Source: Ahaetulla prasina (Eukaryota > Chordata > Lepidosauria > Squamata > Colubridae). From it: a stretch of DNA of 64,000 bases. Shown here in pieces: positions 35,244 through 45,524 of the stretch; position 1 is the stretch's first letter, and every line of letters starts with the position of its first letter. The position numbers and the translations under genes are program-made. The stretch covers positions 99,442,061 through 99,506,060 of the forward strand of contig NC_080540.1 of the NCBI RefSeq assembly GCF_028640845.1, written 5' to 3'. Under the pieces are notes generated by a model. The model searched no databases. It saw nothing but the letters and a program-made list of their open reading frames with translations, and was not told the origin of the DNA.

Positions 35244-37025
35244 ATGAAGCTTTTGGAAAGATTATTTCTTTGTTTCTGTTTGGACAGGTTCTTCTTTCCT
35301 GGGGTCCTGTGTTTCCCTAGTTTCAGAAATGAAGGGACTTCTCAGCCATTACCACTCTCAGAGGTGCAGGCCTTCAAGACATCACTTCCATCATTGGTTC
35401 TTCCAAAAGAAAATGGCCAGGGCCCACATGCTCTTTTCAAGCTGCTGTCTGGCCGTGATCCCCAGGGCTTGGAAAGTGATGTCTCAAGACCACCCCCAGA
35501 TTCTAGAGCCCTACACTACATGAAAAGGGTGTATAAAATGTTTGCTACCAAGGAAGGTGTTCTTAAGCCCAACAAAAGCCATCTCTACAACACTGTCCGC
35601 CTTGTCACACCACATGCTGAATGCAAGCATCCCACTACTAATGGTATGTGAAAACTTTTTTTGGGTAACTAATTTTTTACCCCTTGTCAAAATGTGGGTG
35701 GTCTTGCTCGTTCTTCTATATACAATGGAATGGGATACATCTTTGAGGTCTCTTTTAATAGTGTAAAATATATATTTTGCTGTAGTTGGAAAATTATCTT
35801 TTTTTAGTCAAATGTCAATCGTGGTGGCCATGTTGTTTCTCCAAAGCTTTATATTGATAGGCTTTTTTTAAAAAAAATGGATATTCAAAATGGCTGCCAC
35901 CCTAAAAGAACTGCCTGCCTTGCCATTTGCTCAGAAAAAAATGTATGCCTAATCAGAAAGTCTTAGATTAATTGGTTTGATTTGCAAATATACTAAAGTA
36001 TAAAGTGATTAAGAGAAGCAACCTGGGAGGGCAGGACTGCTTAGTTTAAACATTTTTTCTTCTTCAATCTCTTTGCAGGAGATCTTCATTCAATGGACCT
36101 GTTTTTCAACTTGGATTGTGTTACTGCCTCAGAGCACTTACTGAAGTCAGCCATACTCTTTTCATTAGATGACTCTGTTTCTACAGCTTCAAATCTTACC
36201 TGTGTTTGCAACATGGCTGTTCAAGAAAGTGATGCCTCCAGTCAAGTGTGCATCGATGTTCCACATGCAATGGTGTTCAATCTGGATTTGGGACGTAGAC
36301 GCAAATGGATTAAGATTGATGTGACCACTGTTCTTCACCCCTGGATAGTCACTAAGAAAAGAAACCTCCATATGGCTGTGAATGTCACCTGCTTGAAAAA
36401 TAAACGTTCTCCCAACTCTGATCATGGTTTCTTCAACAGGGCACGAAGGTCCCTTTTTCTTCTCCTCTATACTGTTGACACTAGCGAGCACACTTATCAC
36501 AGATGGAATTTTTTCCAAGTCAGAAGGAACTTTATTACATCGTCTACTCACAAAAAGGGTCTTTTCACAGTTCCCAAGAAAGAGGCCAGGAAAGGCTTTA
36601 AACCGGGAAGAGCACCTCGTCACCGAAGAGAAGAAGATGGGGAAATGAAAACCACTCCAGTTCCAATATTTAACATAAGTCAGTATTACAAACAGTTCTC
36701 CTTTCCTCAAAATGAATGTGAGCTTCACAGCTTTTGGATGGAATTCAGTCAACTGAACTGGGACAAATGGATAATTGCACCACACAGGTACAACCCTCAC
36801 TTTTGCAGAGGTGTCTGTCCAAGAGTTGTTGGTCACCGCTATGGCTCTCCAGTCCACGCGGTGATACAGAATATTATGCGGGAGAAACTGGATTCTTCTG
36901 TCCCTGAACTTTCCTGCATTCCGGCTGACTACAGTCCTTTGAGTGTTTTGAAGGTGGAGGCTGATAGATCAATTGTATATCAAGAATATCGGAACATGAT
37001 AGTGAAAACTTGTACATGTCGTTAA
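35244..37025 (+). CDS. GDF9: Growth differentiation factor 9 (two exons, join 35244-35643 and 36079-37025)
   Basis: GDF9 is an oocyte-secreted TGF-beta family ligand that signals to granulosa cells during follicle growth. The joined frame has 448 codons, close to the 454 of human GDF9. The ATG at 35244 has A at -3 and opens a hydrophobic signal peptide (about residues 1-24); upstream in-frame sequence has no better ATG. The prodomain contains the conserved PDSRALHYMKRVYKMFATKE and KSHLYNTVRL blocks, and sequons at N110, N172 and N235. RHRR at residues 314-317 is the expected furin site, leaving a 131-residue mature ligand with NECELHSF, APHRYNPHFC, VGHRYGSPVH and a KTCTCR end. It has six cysteines (347, 376, 380, 413, 445, 447) and lacks the interchain cysteine, as in GDF9/BMP15. 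PQNECELH and VGHRYGSPVH favour GDF9 over BMP15. An extra RARR lies at 254-257. Confidence 0.96.
35644..36078 (+). other. GDF9 intron 1 (phase 1)
   Basis: Donor G|GTATGT at 35643/35644; acceptor CTCTTTGCAG at 36069-36078 after a pyrimidine-rich tract. The split codon GGA (Gly134) restores the frame. The single-intron layout matches vertebrate GDF9. Length is 435 bp. Confidence 0.93.
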
Positions 37026-37091
37026 AATTGTGATGTAATGAACCTTGTAGTTTGGTATTTTCCCTTATTGTGAATTGCCAATTAGTTGAAA

Positions 37092-37097
37092 AATAAA
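37092..37097 (+). terminator. GDF9 polyadenylation signal
   Basis: AATAAA lies 67 bp after the stop codon, followed by GT-rich sequence near 37125-37140, so the 3' UTR is probably about 90 bp. Confidence 0.7.
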
Positions 37098-37104
37098 GTA
37101 TGAA

Positions 37105-37530
37105 GTGCAAAAGCAGATAATTCTAATGTGTTTGTTTTTCTTAGCTTTTTCTGATCTGCAAGAGAAATCAAGAGGTCTTCTTGTTTTCAAAATAGAAAAA
37201 TTTTCCATGGATTTTGGGTGTCTAACAAAAAGCATATTTCTTTAAATTAACAAAAGGAGTAAATACCATGTCATGTTATAATAGTTTTTGTTTTAGTCTT
37301 AAAGTTTTTAAACTAGTGTTTAGGCAGAGTGTCTTACTATTACTAATTTCTTAATTGCTTAATTTTTATATTTACTTTTAGTGATTGAAGCTGGTTGAGA
37401 CTATTATAACTACCAGATGTAAATTTTATTTTAAAGCAATACCATTTTTTTTCTGCAAGTTCACGATGCAAAATAATGCAGACTCAATTTGTTATATCTC
37501 TATAATCTCTATAATCCCCTAGGAAATAAC
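37105..37530. other. No gene seen
   Basis: AT-rich DNA downstream of GDF9. No second polyadenylation signal with a clear downstream element stands out. Confidence 0.4.
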
Positions 37531-37535
37531 TTTGA

Positions 37536-37798
37536 CAGAGGTGGGTTTCAACAGGTTCTGACCAGTTCTGGAGAACTGGTAGCGGAAATTATGAGTAGTT
37601 TGGAGAACTGGTAGTAAAAATTCTGACTGGCCCCATCCCCATCTATTCTCTGCCTCCTGAGTCCCAGCTGATTGGGAGGAAATGGGGATTGTATCCTTCC
37701 CCTGCCATGCCCACCAAGCCACACCCACCAATCCATGCCATGCCCACCAAGCCACACTCACAGAACCGGTAGTAAAAAAATTTTGAAACCCACCACTG
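37536..37798. mobile_element. hAT-type MITE, ACCGGTTC family
   Basis: Inverted ends CAGAGGTGGGTTTCAA and TTTGAAACCCACCACTG, with CACAGAACCGGTAGTAAAAA and GCCCACCAAGCCACACCC inside. Flanking 8-mers AACTTTGA and AAGAATAA do not match, so the target duplication has decayed or one end was rearranged. Confidence 0.8.
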
Positions 37799-37847
37799 AA
37801 GAATAAGTTCTGTGCAGAAGTACCTTCTTTTACAGCAGAGGACTTAC

Positions 37848-37985
37848 TTATTTATTTATTTATTTTGTCACAACAATATATATAAGCATCACACAAAAAG
37901 ATTATATAGTATATAAACATATATATGAGGGAATAATAGGAGGTATAAGCATATATACATATAAGAAGATAAAAAAGAAAAAAAA
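37848..37985 (-). mobile_element. LINE 3' UTR tail, same family as 7728 and 41933
   Basis: On the - strand it ends TTGTGACAAAATAAATAAAT after a run of TATATGCTTATACC-type sequence, like the 7728-8150 copy. No coding part remains. Confidence 0.6.
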
Positions 37986-38059
37986 CAATTCAAACTTGGC
38001 AGCTTTAAGACTTGTGGACTTCAACTCCCAGAATTCTCCAGCTGCCAAGTTTGAAGAAC

Positions 38060-39890
38060 TCTTCTTTTACAGGGTTGATAATGCGGAAAGAACTTTGCAG
38101 CAGACCTAACAGGCTGAAAAAAATCCCTTTTATAATGGGCCTGTATCTGATTTATGACTTTAATTAACTCTGACATTCCGGTTTTAAATGCTTTCAGTTT
38201 TACATTCTGATTTATCAATGGAAAACATCATTCACCTCAATATAAATTAAAAATTTGCACTATAGTCCATGATACTAGTGAACTTTTAAAAGTAGGTGTT
38301 CTGTAGATCTCTTAAAGCATTTTAACTGAAATGCCATTTAAGTGTATTTATAAGCCTGAACGCTTGCTGTAAATAAATGTGAATTGTAATTTGGCTTGGT
38401 TTTTATTTTTCCATTAATCCCAATCCTTTATTAAATATATTTTGTAGCAATCTTTGGTAGTCAAATACTTTGATCAGTTTAAAGAAAAAAAGTACTGCCT
38501 AAATGAAAGTAATTGTTTTTACATTCTTGGAACTAACTAGGTATGTTGAGATATGTAAACTTGATATGAAATACAACCCTGTAATAGACAGCACAATCTT
38601 ACCTAGTCTGCTGCTGTCTGAAGTTTGTGATAAATTTTGTAATGGGTCATGTGAAGATATCTCTGTAATGAGCAAGGCATCTGTGATAGAAGGTAGATGA
38701 GGTCTGGGTTGTTGGTATGCAAATAGAAGAATGTTGCAGGAAGGGATTAGAAATTGACATGTTTGAATTTCATTGCCTTGAAAAGTAAGCATGGATTAAA
38801 AGAACAGATGGCATTTCCCCCCATGCTACAATTCATTGAGTTTCTAAACTGGCTGTGAGCCCTAAGCTGAAACTTAAAATGTTCAGTAGGTTAATTAGCA
38901 ACATTTTCAGGATCTTGGATAGATCTCAGAATAGGTTAGAAAACAGTGAGTTTGATTTGGACATTGTGCTGAATCAAACCCTGTTTTAAATTGTAGGTGG
39001 ATTTGTATAGTAAAGCACAATCACACATTTTTCTTAGGCTAAAATATGCACTGAGCCCTTTGTTGCAATATTAAGCCATACAAACTCCTTTGAGAGATTG
39101 CTTATGTGCAAAGATCAGCATAAGTAAGTCTGGCTAATTTTATCATGTAAGCAGAAATTTGTTTGATGCCAAGGCTGCAAAGATGTTTGCCTCTACGATG
39201 GTGTGAAATGTATCAACACTTTTGTGATAGCCACAGGACATTCCTTTTCTGATAAGGTTCCTTTCACAAAGCTTCTTAGAAGTTTCTCCTACACACAATT
39301 ATATGAGATTTATTAACATGCAGGGTTAGGATGTTACAAGATGAATTTCTGTTTGTTACTGTGATTTTGCTACACAAGTCTCTTGATGTTTTAGAATGTG
39401 CCTTTGTTGCTATGTGATTGATGCATGCAAGCCTGCCTTTGATGAAAATGCCTTCTGATAAGAATCCTAATAAAAGGAGAGGCTAGAATTCTGTTCGAGG
39501 CTCTCTCATCTTGAGGAAAACTGCGTGTTTGACTCATTCCTTCATGAGAAGCCCACCAGATGCTTTGACAGACCTTCAGCAAGTTGCCTTGTCAATGCTG
39601 AGCTATCCCTTCAGTCATCTGGTTGATTTACTGCTGCTGAAGCAAATATTTCCAAAGTTTTGAGCTACATCTCCCACAATCTCATTAATCATGCTTTAAG
39701 AGGCTAATGAGACTTAAAATCCAAAGATGGGTGGTCAGTTATTTAAGACAGCCCTACTATTCCTCCCATGGCTATGGGTGACAATGCCTCCAAGTCCCAT
39801 AGTTAAGTTTCCATCAGCTGTTCTTTTCCTGAATATGTTGAATACTAATTTTAAAGCCAAAGCACAGTGGCATTGGTGCCAATGATCACT
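38060..39890. other. No gene seen; possible decayed LTR near 39460-39640
   Basis: AATAAAAGGAGAGGC (39469) followed by GGCTCTCTCATCTTGAGGAA is similar in order to the poly(A)/R region of the ERV LTR at 45200, but no full LTR or boundaries could be drawn. A short AGTTGAAG/TCCACAAG foldback relative lies at about 38000-38058, just left of this block. Confidence 0.3.
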
Positions 39891-39895
39891 TATAG

Positions 39896-40382
39896 CAGGG
39901 GTGAAATGCTCCCAGTTCGGACCGGATCGCCTGATCTGGTAGCGATGGCGGCAGGTGGTTCAGAGAACCGGTAGTAAAAATACCTGGTCCCCTCATGCCC
40001 AGCTGAGCCGCGCAATCATCAGAGATTTTTTTTTACTTTTAAAAGCATTTTTTCTCCGGCCAAAGAGGTTGTAGAAAAAATGCTTTTAAAGGGCTCTGAT
40101 GATCCCAGCTGTGTTGCCTGATTGTCAGAGGCTTTTTTTCCTTTTAAAGGCAAAAAAATGCTTTTAAAAGAAAACAAAAGCCTCTGACGATCAGGCAACC
40201 AATCTGGAATCGTCAGAGCCTTTTAAAAGCATTTTTTACAACCTCTTCGGCTGAAGAGGTTGTAAAAAAAATGCTTTTAAATGTTTAAAAAAAATTGGCA
40301 ATGCCGCCCAGTCACATTACACTCCCCCCACTAAGCCACAGCCACAGAACCGGTAGTAGCAAATTTTAGATTTCACCCACTG
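39896..40382. mobile_element. hAT-type MITE with several internal hairpins
   Basis: CAGGGGTGAAATGC to GATTTCACCCACTG, flanked by the perfect direct repeat ACTTATAG (39888-39895, 40383-40390). Inside are three inverted repeats: 40037-40088 (loop about 17 bp), 40088-40136 pairing with 40177-40223, and 40221-40281 with a tight loop. The subterminal AGAACCGGTAGTA module ties it to the same family. Confidence 0.92.
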
Positions 40383-40390
40383 ACTTATAG

Positions 40391-40980
40391 TATATTGCTA
40401 TCAGGTAAAATCCCAGTGACCAGAGTTACTATGCCAGGTTTATATCCTGAACTACAAATCTGTTCTCCTCATGAAAGAAATAGTCTATTTAAATAACCAA
40501 AGGTTGTGAGGGACAAGCTCTTTCTGACCCGAAAGCATCAAAATGATATAGTTTGGATGCTTTATTTGTTTAATATTATTGCAGCATTAGCAGAAAGTTT
40601 CAGCATTTTCATGGTTGGGTTGAGTTATTTTGCAATAGGAAAGCAAAGGCAGTGACTGGATTGGAGCAAGTCCTTTTTTTTATTTAGCAAGAATTGTTGA
40701 GGCCATGAAACAGTGAAGAATGATAGGAATCCAAGCCAGATCTTTAGGATAGGTTTGCAGAACATGTGAAATCAAATGTGTTTGGCTGATTGGTGGCTTC
40801 GGCATCTTAGTGAAACTGACCGGTATGGCTCAGTGCAAAGTCAGACATCTAAAGTAAACCATGATTCAGTTAACCATGAACCAGAAGCCATACGCTAGAA
40901 ATGGCATGTGCATTTTTTGCCTGTTAGAAGAATTTATCCTGGAATCACAGGCTGATTTTCTGTGCCTACTTTAAATATAG
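40391..40980. other. No gene seen
   Basis: AT-rich, nothing recognised. Confidence 0.4.
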
Positions 40981-40990
40981 ATGAACACAC

Positions 40991-41158
40991 CAGTGGTGAG
41001 TTGCTACCAGTTTGCCCTGGATTGGGTGAACTGGTAGCGGCGGTGGCAGGCTCCGCCCACTCACCCAGATGCTTCTGTTCATGTGCAGAAGCATCGCGCA
41101 TACATGTACACCCACCCATGAGCAAACCGCTAGCGATGGGTTTTGAAACCCACCCCTG
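40991..41158. mobile_element. hAT-type MITE with perfect target duplication
   Basis: CAGTGGTGAGTTGCTACCAG to GAAACCCACCCCTG, flanked by GAACACAC on both sides (40983-40990, 41159-41166). At 168 bp it is nearly the same length as 5715-5881 and shares GGCTCCGCCCACTC. Confidence 0.92.
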
Positions 41159-41166
41159 GAACACAC

Positions 41167-41925
41167 CACAAAACACTATTTTCTTATATGGAAGTGAAGC
41201 AACGATACTAGATTTTAATGGTGGATATTGGCTTGTGATACACAGTGTCTGTGTAAGTATCACAGTTTTCCATATTACTGTAGGGAGCTAGGTGCAGAAA
41301 AACAAAAGGCATAAGAAGTATAACACATACACACTTACATAAAATGCTTTAAGAATCTTGTACATTGTAATTTGCATGAAATCAGCATTGGAGAAAATAC
41401 TGTATAATATTGTATAGCCTCACAATCTATATCATTTATAATGCCTGGTTTATGTGTAATGTGAAGATAGAGATAACTGAGAATGAATTCACTGTGATGT
41501 CCAAGGCAAAAGATTTCTTGGAAAAAAATACACCATTTTACCATTTGCTGCCTTTGAATAACATTGCAAGAACTTTGGTGATGTTAAGATCAGAAAGATC
41601 AAGTATAAATTTGGAGAATGCCATTACCGGATACTGGGATGGTGTAGAACATTTGTTTTTATTAAAAAGTTTTTTATTTATAATACAAATTAAAAACAGT
41701 GGACACAGCGTGACATCTCCGGTTTAAACATTTTCTTCAAATTTTGTCATATAATTGATACACTTCCTTATCCCTATACATATTTACACTAATTATCACA
41801 TTTCAAATACATATATTCTTTCATCCATATAGGTTATTTGTTATTTATAGGTTAGTGCAGAACTTCTTATTGATCCAAAGTCCTGACCAACTAAATGCAA
41901 GTAACAGATGAAATCTTGAAAATGG
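41167..41925. other. No gene seen
   Basis: AT-rich. The frame at 41410-41727 has no recognisable domain. Confidence 0.4.
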
Positions 41926-41932
41926 CAATATT

Positions 41933-42285
41933 TTCAGCTTCAACTACAACAATACACGAGCACACAATAGATTCAAACTTAAAGTGAACCGCTCCAATCT
42001 CGACTTTAGAAAATATGACTTCAGTAACAGAGTTGTTAATGCCTGGAATGCACTACCAGACTCTGTGGTCTCTTCCCAAAATCCCCAAAGCTTTAACTCA
42101 AAACTGTCTACTGTTGACTTCACCCCATTCCTAAGAGGTCTGTAAAGGGTGTGCATAAGAGCACCAGCGTGCCTACCGTTCCTGTCCTTATGTTCCCTTT
42201 AGTTGTATTCATTTTATATTTTCAATCTATGCTTATATGTATTATCTAATATGAATTTGATGAAATAAATAAATAAATAAAATGA
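41933..42285 (+). mobile_element. Non-LTR retrotransposon C-terminal end, open frame, plus 3' UTR
   Basis: A 71-codon frame without stops (41933-42145) encodes the C-terminus of a LINE protein: NNTRAHNRFKLKV, then DFSNRVVNAWNALPDSVVSS and a final TPFLRGL. The 3' UTR ends in GATGAAATAAATAAATAAAT. It is better preserved than the 7728 copy. Family is probably Jockey/CR1-related; not resolved. Confidence 0.75.
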
Positions 42286-42605
42286 TTGACTTCCTTATGG
42301 ATATTACTTCAAATCTGGGTCTTGATTTCTGCTTCTTCTCTCTACTCTCTTAGCAATATAACTTTTGCATGGGTGCAGTTGGATTCTTTCCAGCCCTTCA
42401 ATTCTAGGATAGTCTAAGCATGATGGATACTAAGCAAAACAGAACTTGGTTAGTCTAGGGAAATGCAGAACTGCAGGAAGGAACGGCCTTTTGATTCATT
42501 GCTGGATTTTGGAAAACGAGCAGTGGTATCAGTGGCTCGGGGGTACAGGACTCTTCTTAAGCTCAAAGCAAGAGAAGGGGAGCTATGGATGTTGAAGTGA
42601 TTTAG
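42286..42605. other. No gene seen
   Basis: Nothing recognised between the LINE tail and the truncated MITE. Confidence 0.4.
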
Positions 42606-42607
42606 AA

Positions 42608-42711
42608 CAGGGGTCTCCAACCTTGGTCCCTTTAAGATTTGTGGACTTCAACTCCCAGAGTTCCTCAGCCAGCAAACTCTGGGAGTTGAAGTCCACAAGT
42701 CTTAAAGGGAC
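42608..42711. mobile_element. Foldback hAT MITE, right end missing
   Basis: CAGGGGTCTCCAACCTTGG and the AGTTGAAGTCCACAAGTC foldback match the 3110-3245 element, but the closing CCAACCTTGGAGACC-type end is absent. The L2 tail begins at 42712 instead. The lost end is not found at the other side of that L2. Confidence 0.8.
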
Positions 42712-44322
42712 TATTTATTTATTTATTTATTTATTTATTTATTCGAATTTTTATACCGCCCTATCTCCCGAAGGACTCAGGGCGATTCACAGCCAGATAA
42801 AAACATGCAAATAATACAGGTAAAAACAACAATTAAAAAACTTATTAATTAGGCCGAATTAAAAATATCACTAAAATAAAATAATATAAAACCCCATTAA
42901 AAACTAAATTTAAAAACTAAAACCCTAGGCTAGCCCTGCGCAAATAAATAGATGTGTCTTAAGCTCGTGGCGGAAGGTTCGGAGGTCAGGAAGTTGACGA
43001 AGCCCTGGGGGAAGCTCGTTCCAGAGGGTGGGAGCCCCCACAGAGAAAGCCCTTCCTCTGGGTGTCGCCAGTCGGCACTGCCTGGCGGACGGCACCCTAA
43101 GGAGTCCCTCTCTGTGAGAGCGTACGGGTCGGTGGGAGGCGATCGGTGGCAGTAGGCGGTCCCGTAAATAACCCGGCCCTATGCCATGGAGCGCTTTAAA
43201 GATGGTAACCAAGACCTTGAAGCGCACCCGAAAGGCCACAGGTAGCCAGTGCAGTCTGCGCAGGAGTGGTGTAACATGGGAGCCACGAGGGGCTCCCTCT
43301 ATCACCCGCGCAGCTGCATTCTGAACCAACTGAAGCCTCCGGATGCCCTTCAAGGGGAGCCCCATGTAGAGAGCGTTGCAGTAATCCAAGCGAGATGTCA
43401 CGAGCGCATGAGTGACCGTGCATAAGGCATCCCGGTCTAGGAAGGGGCGCAACTGGCGGACCAGGCGAACCTGGTAAAAAGCTCTCCTGGAGACGGCCGT
43501 CAAATGATCTTCAAAAGACAGCCGTCCATCCAGGAGAACGCCCAAGTTGCGCACCCTTTCCATCGGGGCCAATAACTCGCCCCCAACAGTCAGCCGCGGA
43601 TGCAACTGACTGTATCGGGGTGCCGGCATCCACAGCCACTCCGTCTTGGAGGGATTGAGCTTGAGCCTGTTTCTCCCCATCCAGACCCATATGGCTTCCA
43701 GACACCGGGACAGCACTTCGACGGCTTCATTGGGGTGGCCCGGGGTGGAAAAGTACAGCTGAGTGTCATCCGCGTACAGATGGTACCTCACCCCAAAGCC
43801 ACTGATGATCTCACCCAGCGGTTTCATATAGATGTTGAACAGGAGGGGCGAGAGAATCGACCCCTGCGGCACCCCATAAGTGAGGTGCCTCGAGGACGAC
43901 CTCTGCCCCCCTGCCAACACCGTCTGCGACCGATCGGAGAGATAGGAGACGAACCACCGATAAACGGTGCCTCCCACTCCCAATCCCCCCAGCCGGCGCA
44001 GCAAGATACCATGGTCGATGGTATCAAAAGCCGCTGAGAGGTCTAATAGGACCAGGGCAGAGGAATAACCCCTATCCCTGACCCTCTAGAGATCATCAAC
44101 CAACGTGACCAAAGCCGTCTCCGTGCTGTATCCGGGCCGAAAGCCGGACTGGAACGGGTCTAGATAGACAGTTTCATCCAGGTACCGGGGAAGTTGACAT
44201 GCCACCACACTCTCTACAACCTTCGCCACAAAGCCAAGGTTGGAGACCGGACGATAATTACCTAACACAGCCGGGTCCAGGGAAGGCTTCTTGAGGAGGG
44301 GTCTCACTACCGCCTCTTTCAA
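42712..44322 (-). mobile_element. L2-clade LINE, reverse transcriptase largely open
   Basis: The 3' (ATTT)n tail and hairpin lie at left. The - strand frame 44004-42925 (359 codons) is uninterrupted from GVPQGSILSPLLFNIY through YHLYADDTQLYF and LDYCNALYMGL to the C-terminus. 44322-44086 holds [19 protein letters not shown] to [17 protein letters not shown] stop and frame break near 44085 separate them, in the segment with LDLSAAFDTIDH. The copy stops abruptly at 44322 against retroviral env sequence. It is closely similar to the 32715 and 54095 copies. Confidence 0.92.
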
Positions 44323-44913
44323 GGTATCCTCAATTGAAGGTCAAGGTTGTTGCCTTGGGTATGTACCCTCTAACTTTTCTCACTTTTGTATCAATGCCTC
44401 CTCGGATGCCTATACTTCCTGCACAATATACTTATCCAAAGAAAGGCTAGGACTTGACACTGGAGGGTGGACTATAATATACACTACTCTATCAACTGCA
44501 GATTGAAAGATAGAGAAAAAGAGCGTTCTCAATCCCACAAGTGGTATCAGGGAATGTTCAATCTCTCTCCCTGGTTGACCACCCTCCTCTCTGCCCTAGC
44601 CGGTCCTCTGATTTTGTTGCTCCTTGCATGTACAATTGGCCCATGTGTCATGGGGAGAGTTCTAGCATTCTTGAAACAACGACTAAACAGTATTGGAGAT
44701 GATGTCCTCTTGCTAAAGCACACTGTTGAAAATGAATATAAACAACCTCTTTTAGAATTAGCCTCTGAGGCTGATGAAGACTCTGAATCGGGAACCATTC
44801 CTTTGGAAAAGTGTACTGGCTCCCTGCGGGCTCTCCCGGAGGGGGGATCCACTGGGGATGCCATAGCTTTAGAAGAATATTACCCATCTTAAAAAATAAA
44901 AACAGAGGACATA
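44323..44913 (+). pseudogene. Extra copy of ERV env 3' end (end of SU and membrane tail of TM)
   Basis: This segment repeats 49932-50521 with only two differences seen (a substitution near 44546 and a one-base difference near 44655). It encodes the last part of the surface subunit, a stop, then a TM remnant with a hydrophobic membrane span and a long acidic cytoplasmic tail (frame 44467-44892). It lies upstream of a complete LTR, where a simple provirus would have host DNA. It begins exactly at the L2 break. Confidence 0.9.
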
Positions 44914-45415
44914 TGGATATATCATTGGTTCAGGTTTTCTTAGGCCTCACAGCCGTGAGAACTTGACTTAACCTTTTTCAGTGCTACATGACAGACATGA
45001 TTTATGGTACCCATAGCATTGCATCCTCAAGTTAAGTTTTGCTTTCCCTGAGTTAGGTTTCTATTACGGTGAAATGTATGATTTCTTGTAAATCAGGTGG
45101 TATTTTGCTAACACGTATATTCAGACTCTCGCTGATTGGTAACTTTCTATATGCTACTTCCTTCCTTGCTGTAGTTACCCCTCCCTGTAAAAACTGCTTA
45201 ATAAAAGGGGACACAACATCACCCCGGGCACTCCTCTTCGTGCTCTCTCATCTTGAAAAACTTCTGGTGTGGTGTCTCTTATTCGGCTTCTTTCATCCTT
45301 GCGAGGACCCCCTAAATTGTCTTGGCGAGGGCTGAGACTCGTTCCTGCGGGAACCCAGGACAACATCAACAGGGAACCTTGGATAACAAATACGTGTTGC
45401 AGACTCGCTGCGACA
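44914..45415 (+). repeat. ERV long terminal repeat, first copy (5' LTR of the main provirus)
   Basis: About 502 bp, TG...ACA. It contains AATAAA at 45200-45205 and a CT-rich R/U5 part. The TATA-like site reads CTGTAAAAA where the 3' LTR has CTATAAAAA. Three substitutions separate the two LTRs by my reading. The left boundary is the least certain point: no strong polypurine tract precedes it, only an A-rich run and CAGAGGA. Confidence 0.85.
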
Positions 45416-45417
45416 TC

Positions 45418-45430
45418 TGGGGGCTCGTCC
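45418..45430 (+). other. Retroviral primer binding site, tRNA-Pro type
   Basis: TGGGGGCTCGTCC two bases after the LTR end is the classic complement of the tRNA-Pro 3' end used by many gammaretroviruses. Confidence 0.85.
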
Positions 45431-45524
45431 TATCCTGTTGTGTTGTCCAGAGGCGCGATCGTTGTCTAGCGGTGCGTCACCTTCACCCTCATTGCTTACC
45501 CGTCGGGACGCGACACGTGCACAC

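Noticed and set aside
36189..36857. 222-codon - strand frame
   Set aside because: It is the antisense shadow of GDF9 exon 2 and has no family motif.
36093..37025. Calling the gene BMP15 instead of GDF9
   Set aside because: The mature-domain signature (PQNECELH, APHRYNPHFC, VGHRYGSPVH, KTCTCR end) and the exon layout fit GDF9. BMP15 shares the missing cysteine but not these sequences, as far as I know the family.
37536..37798. 8-bp target duplication for this MITE
   Set aside because: The flanks AACTTTGA and AAGAATAA do not match, so I do not claim one even though the terminal repeats are clear.
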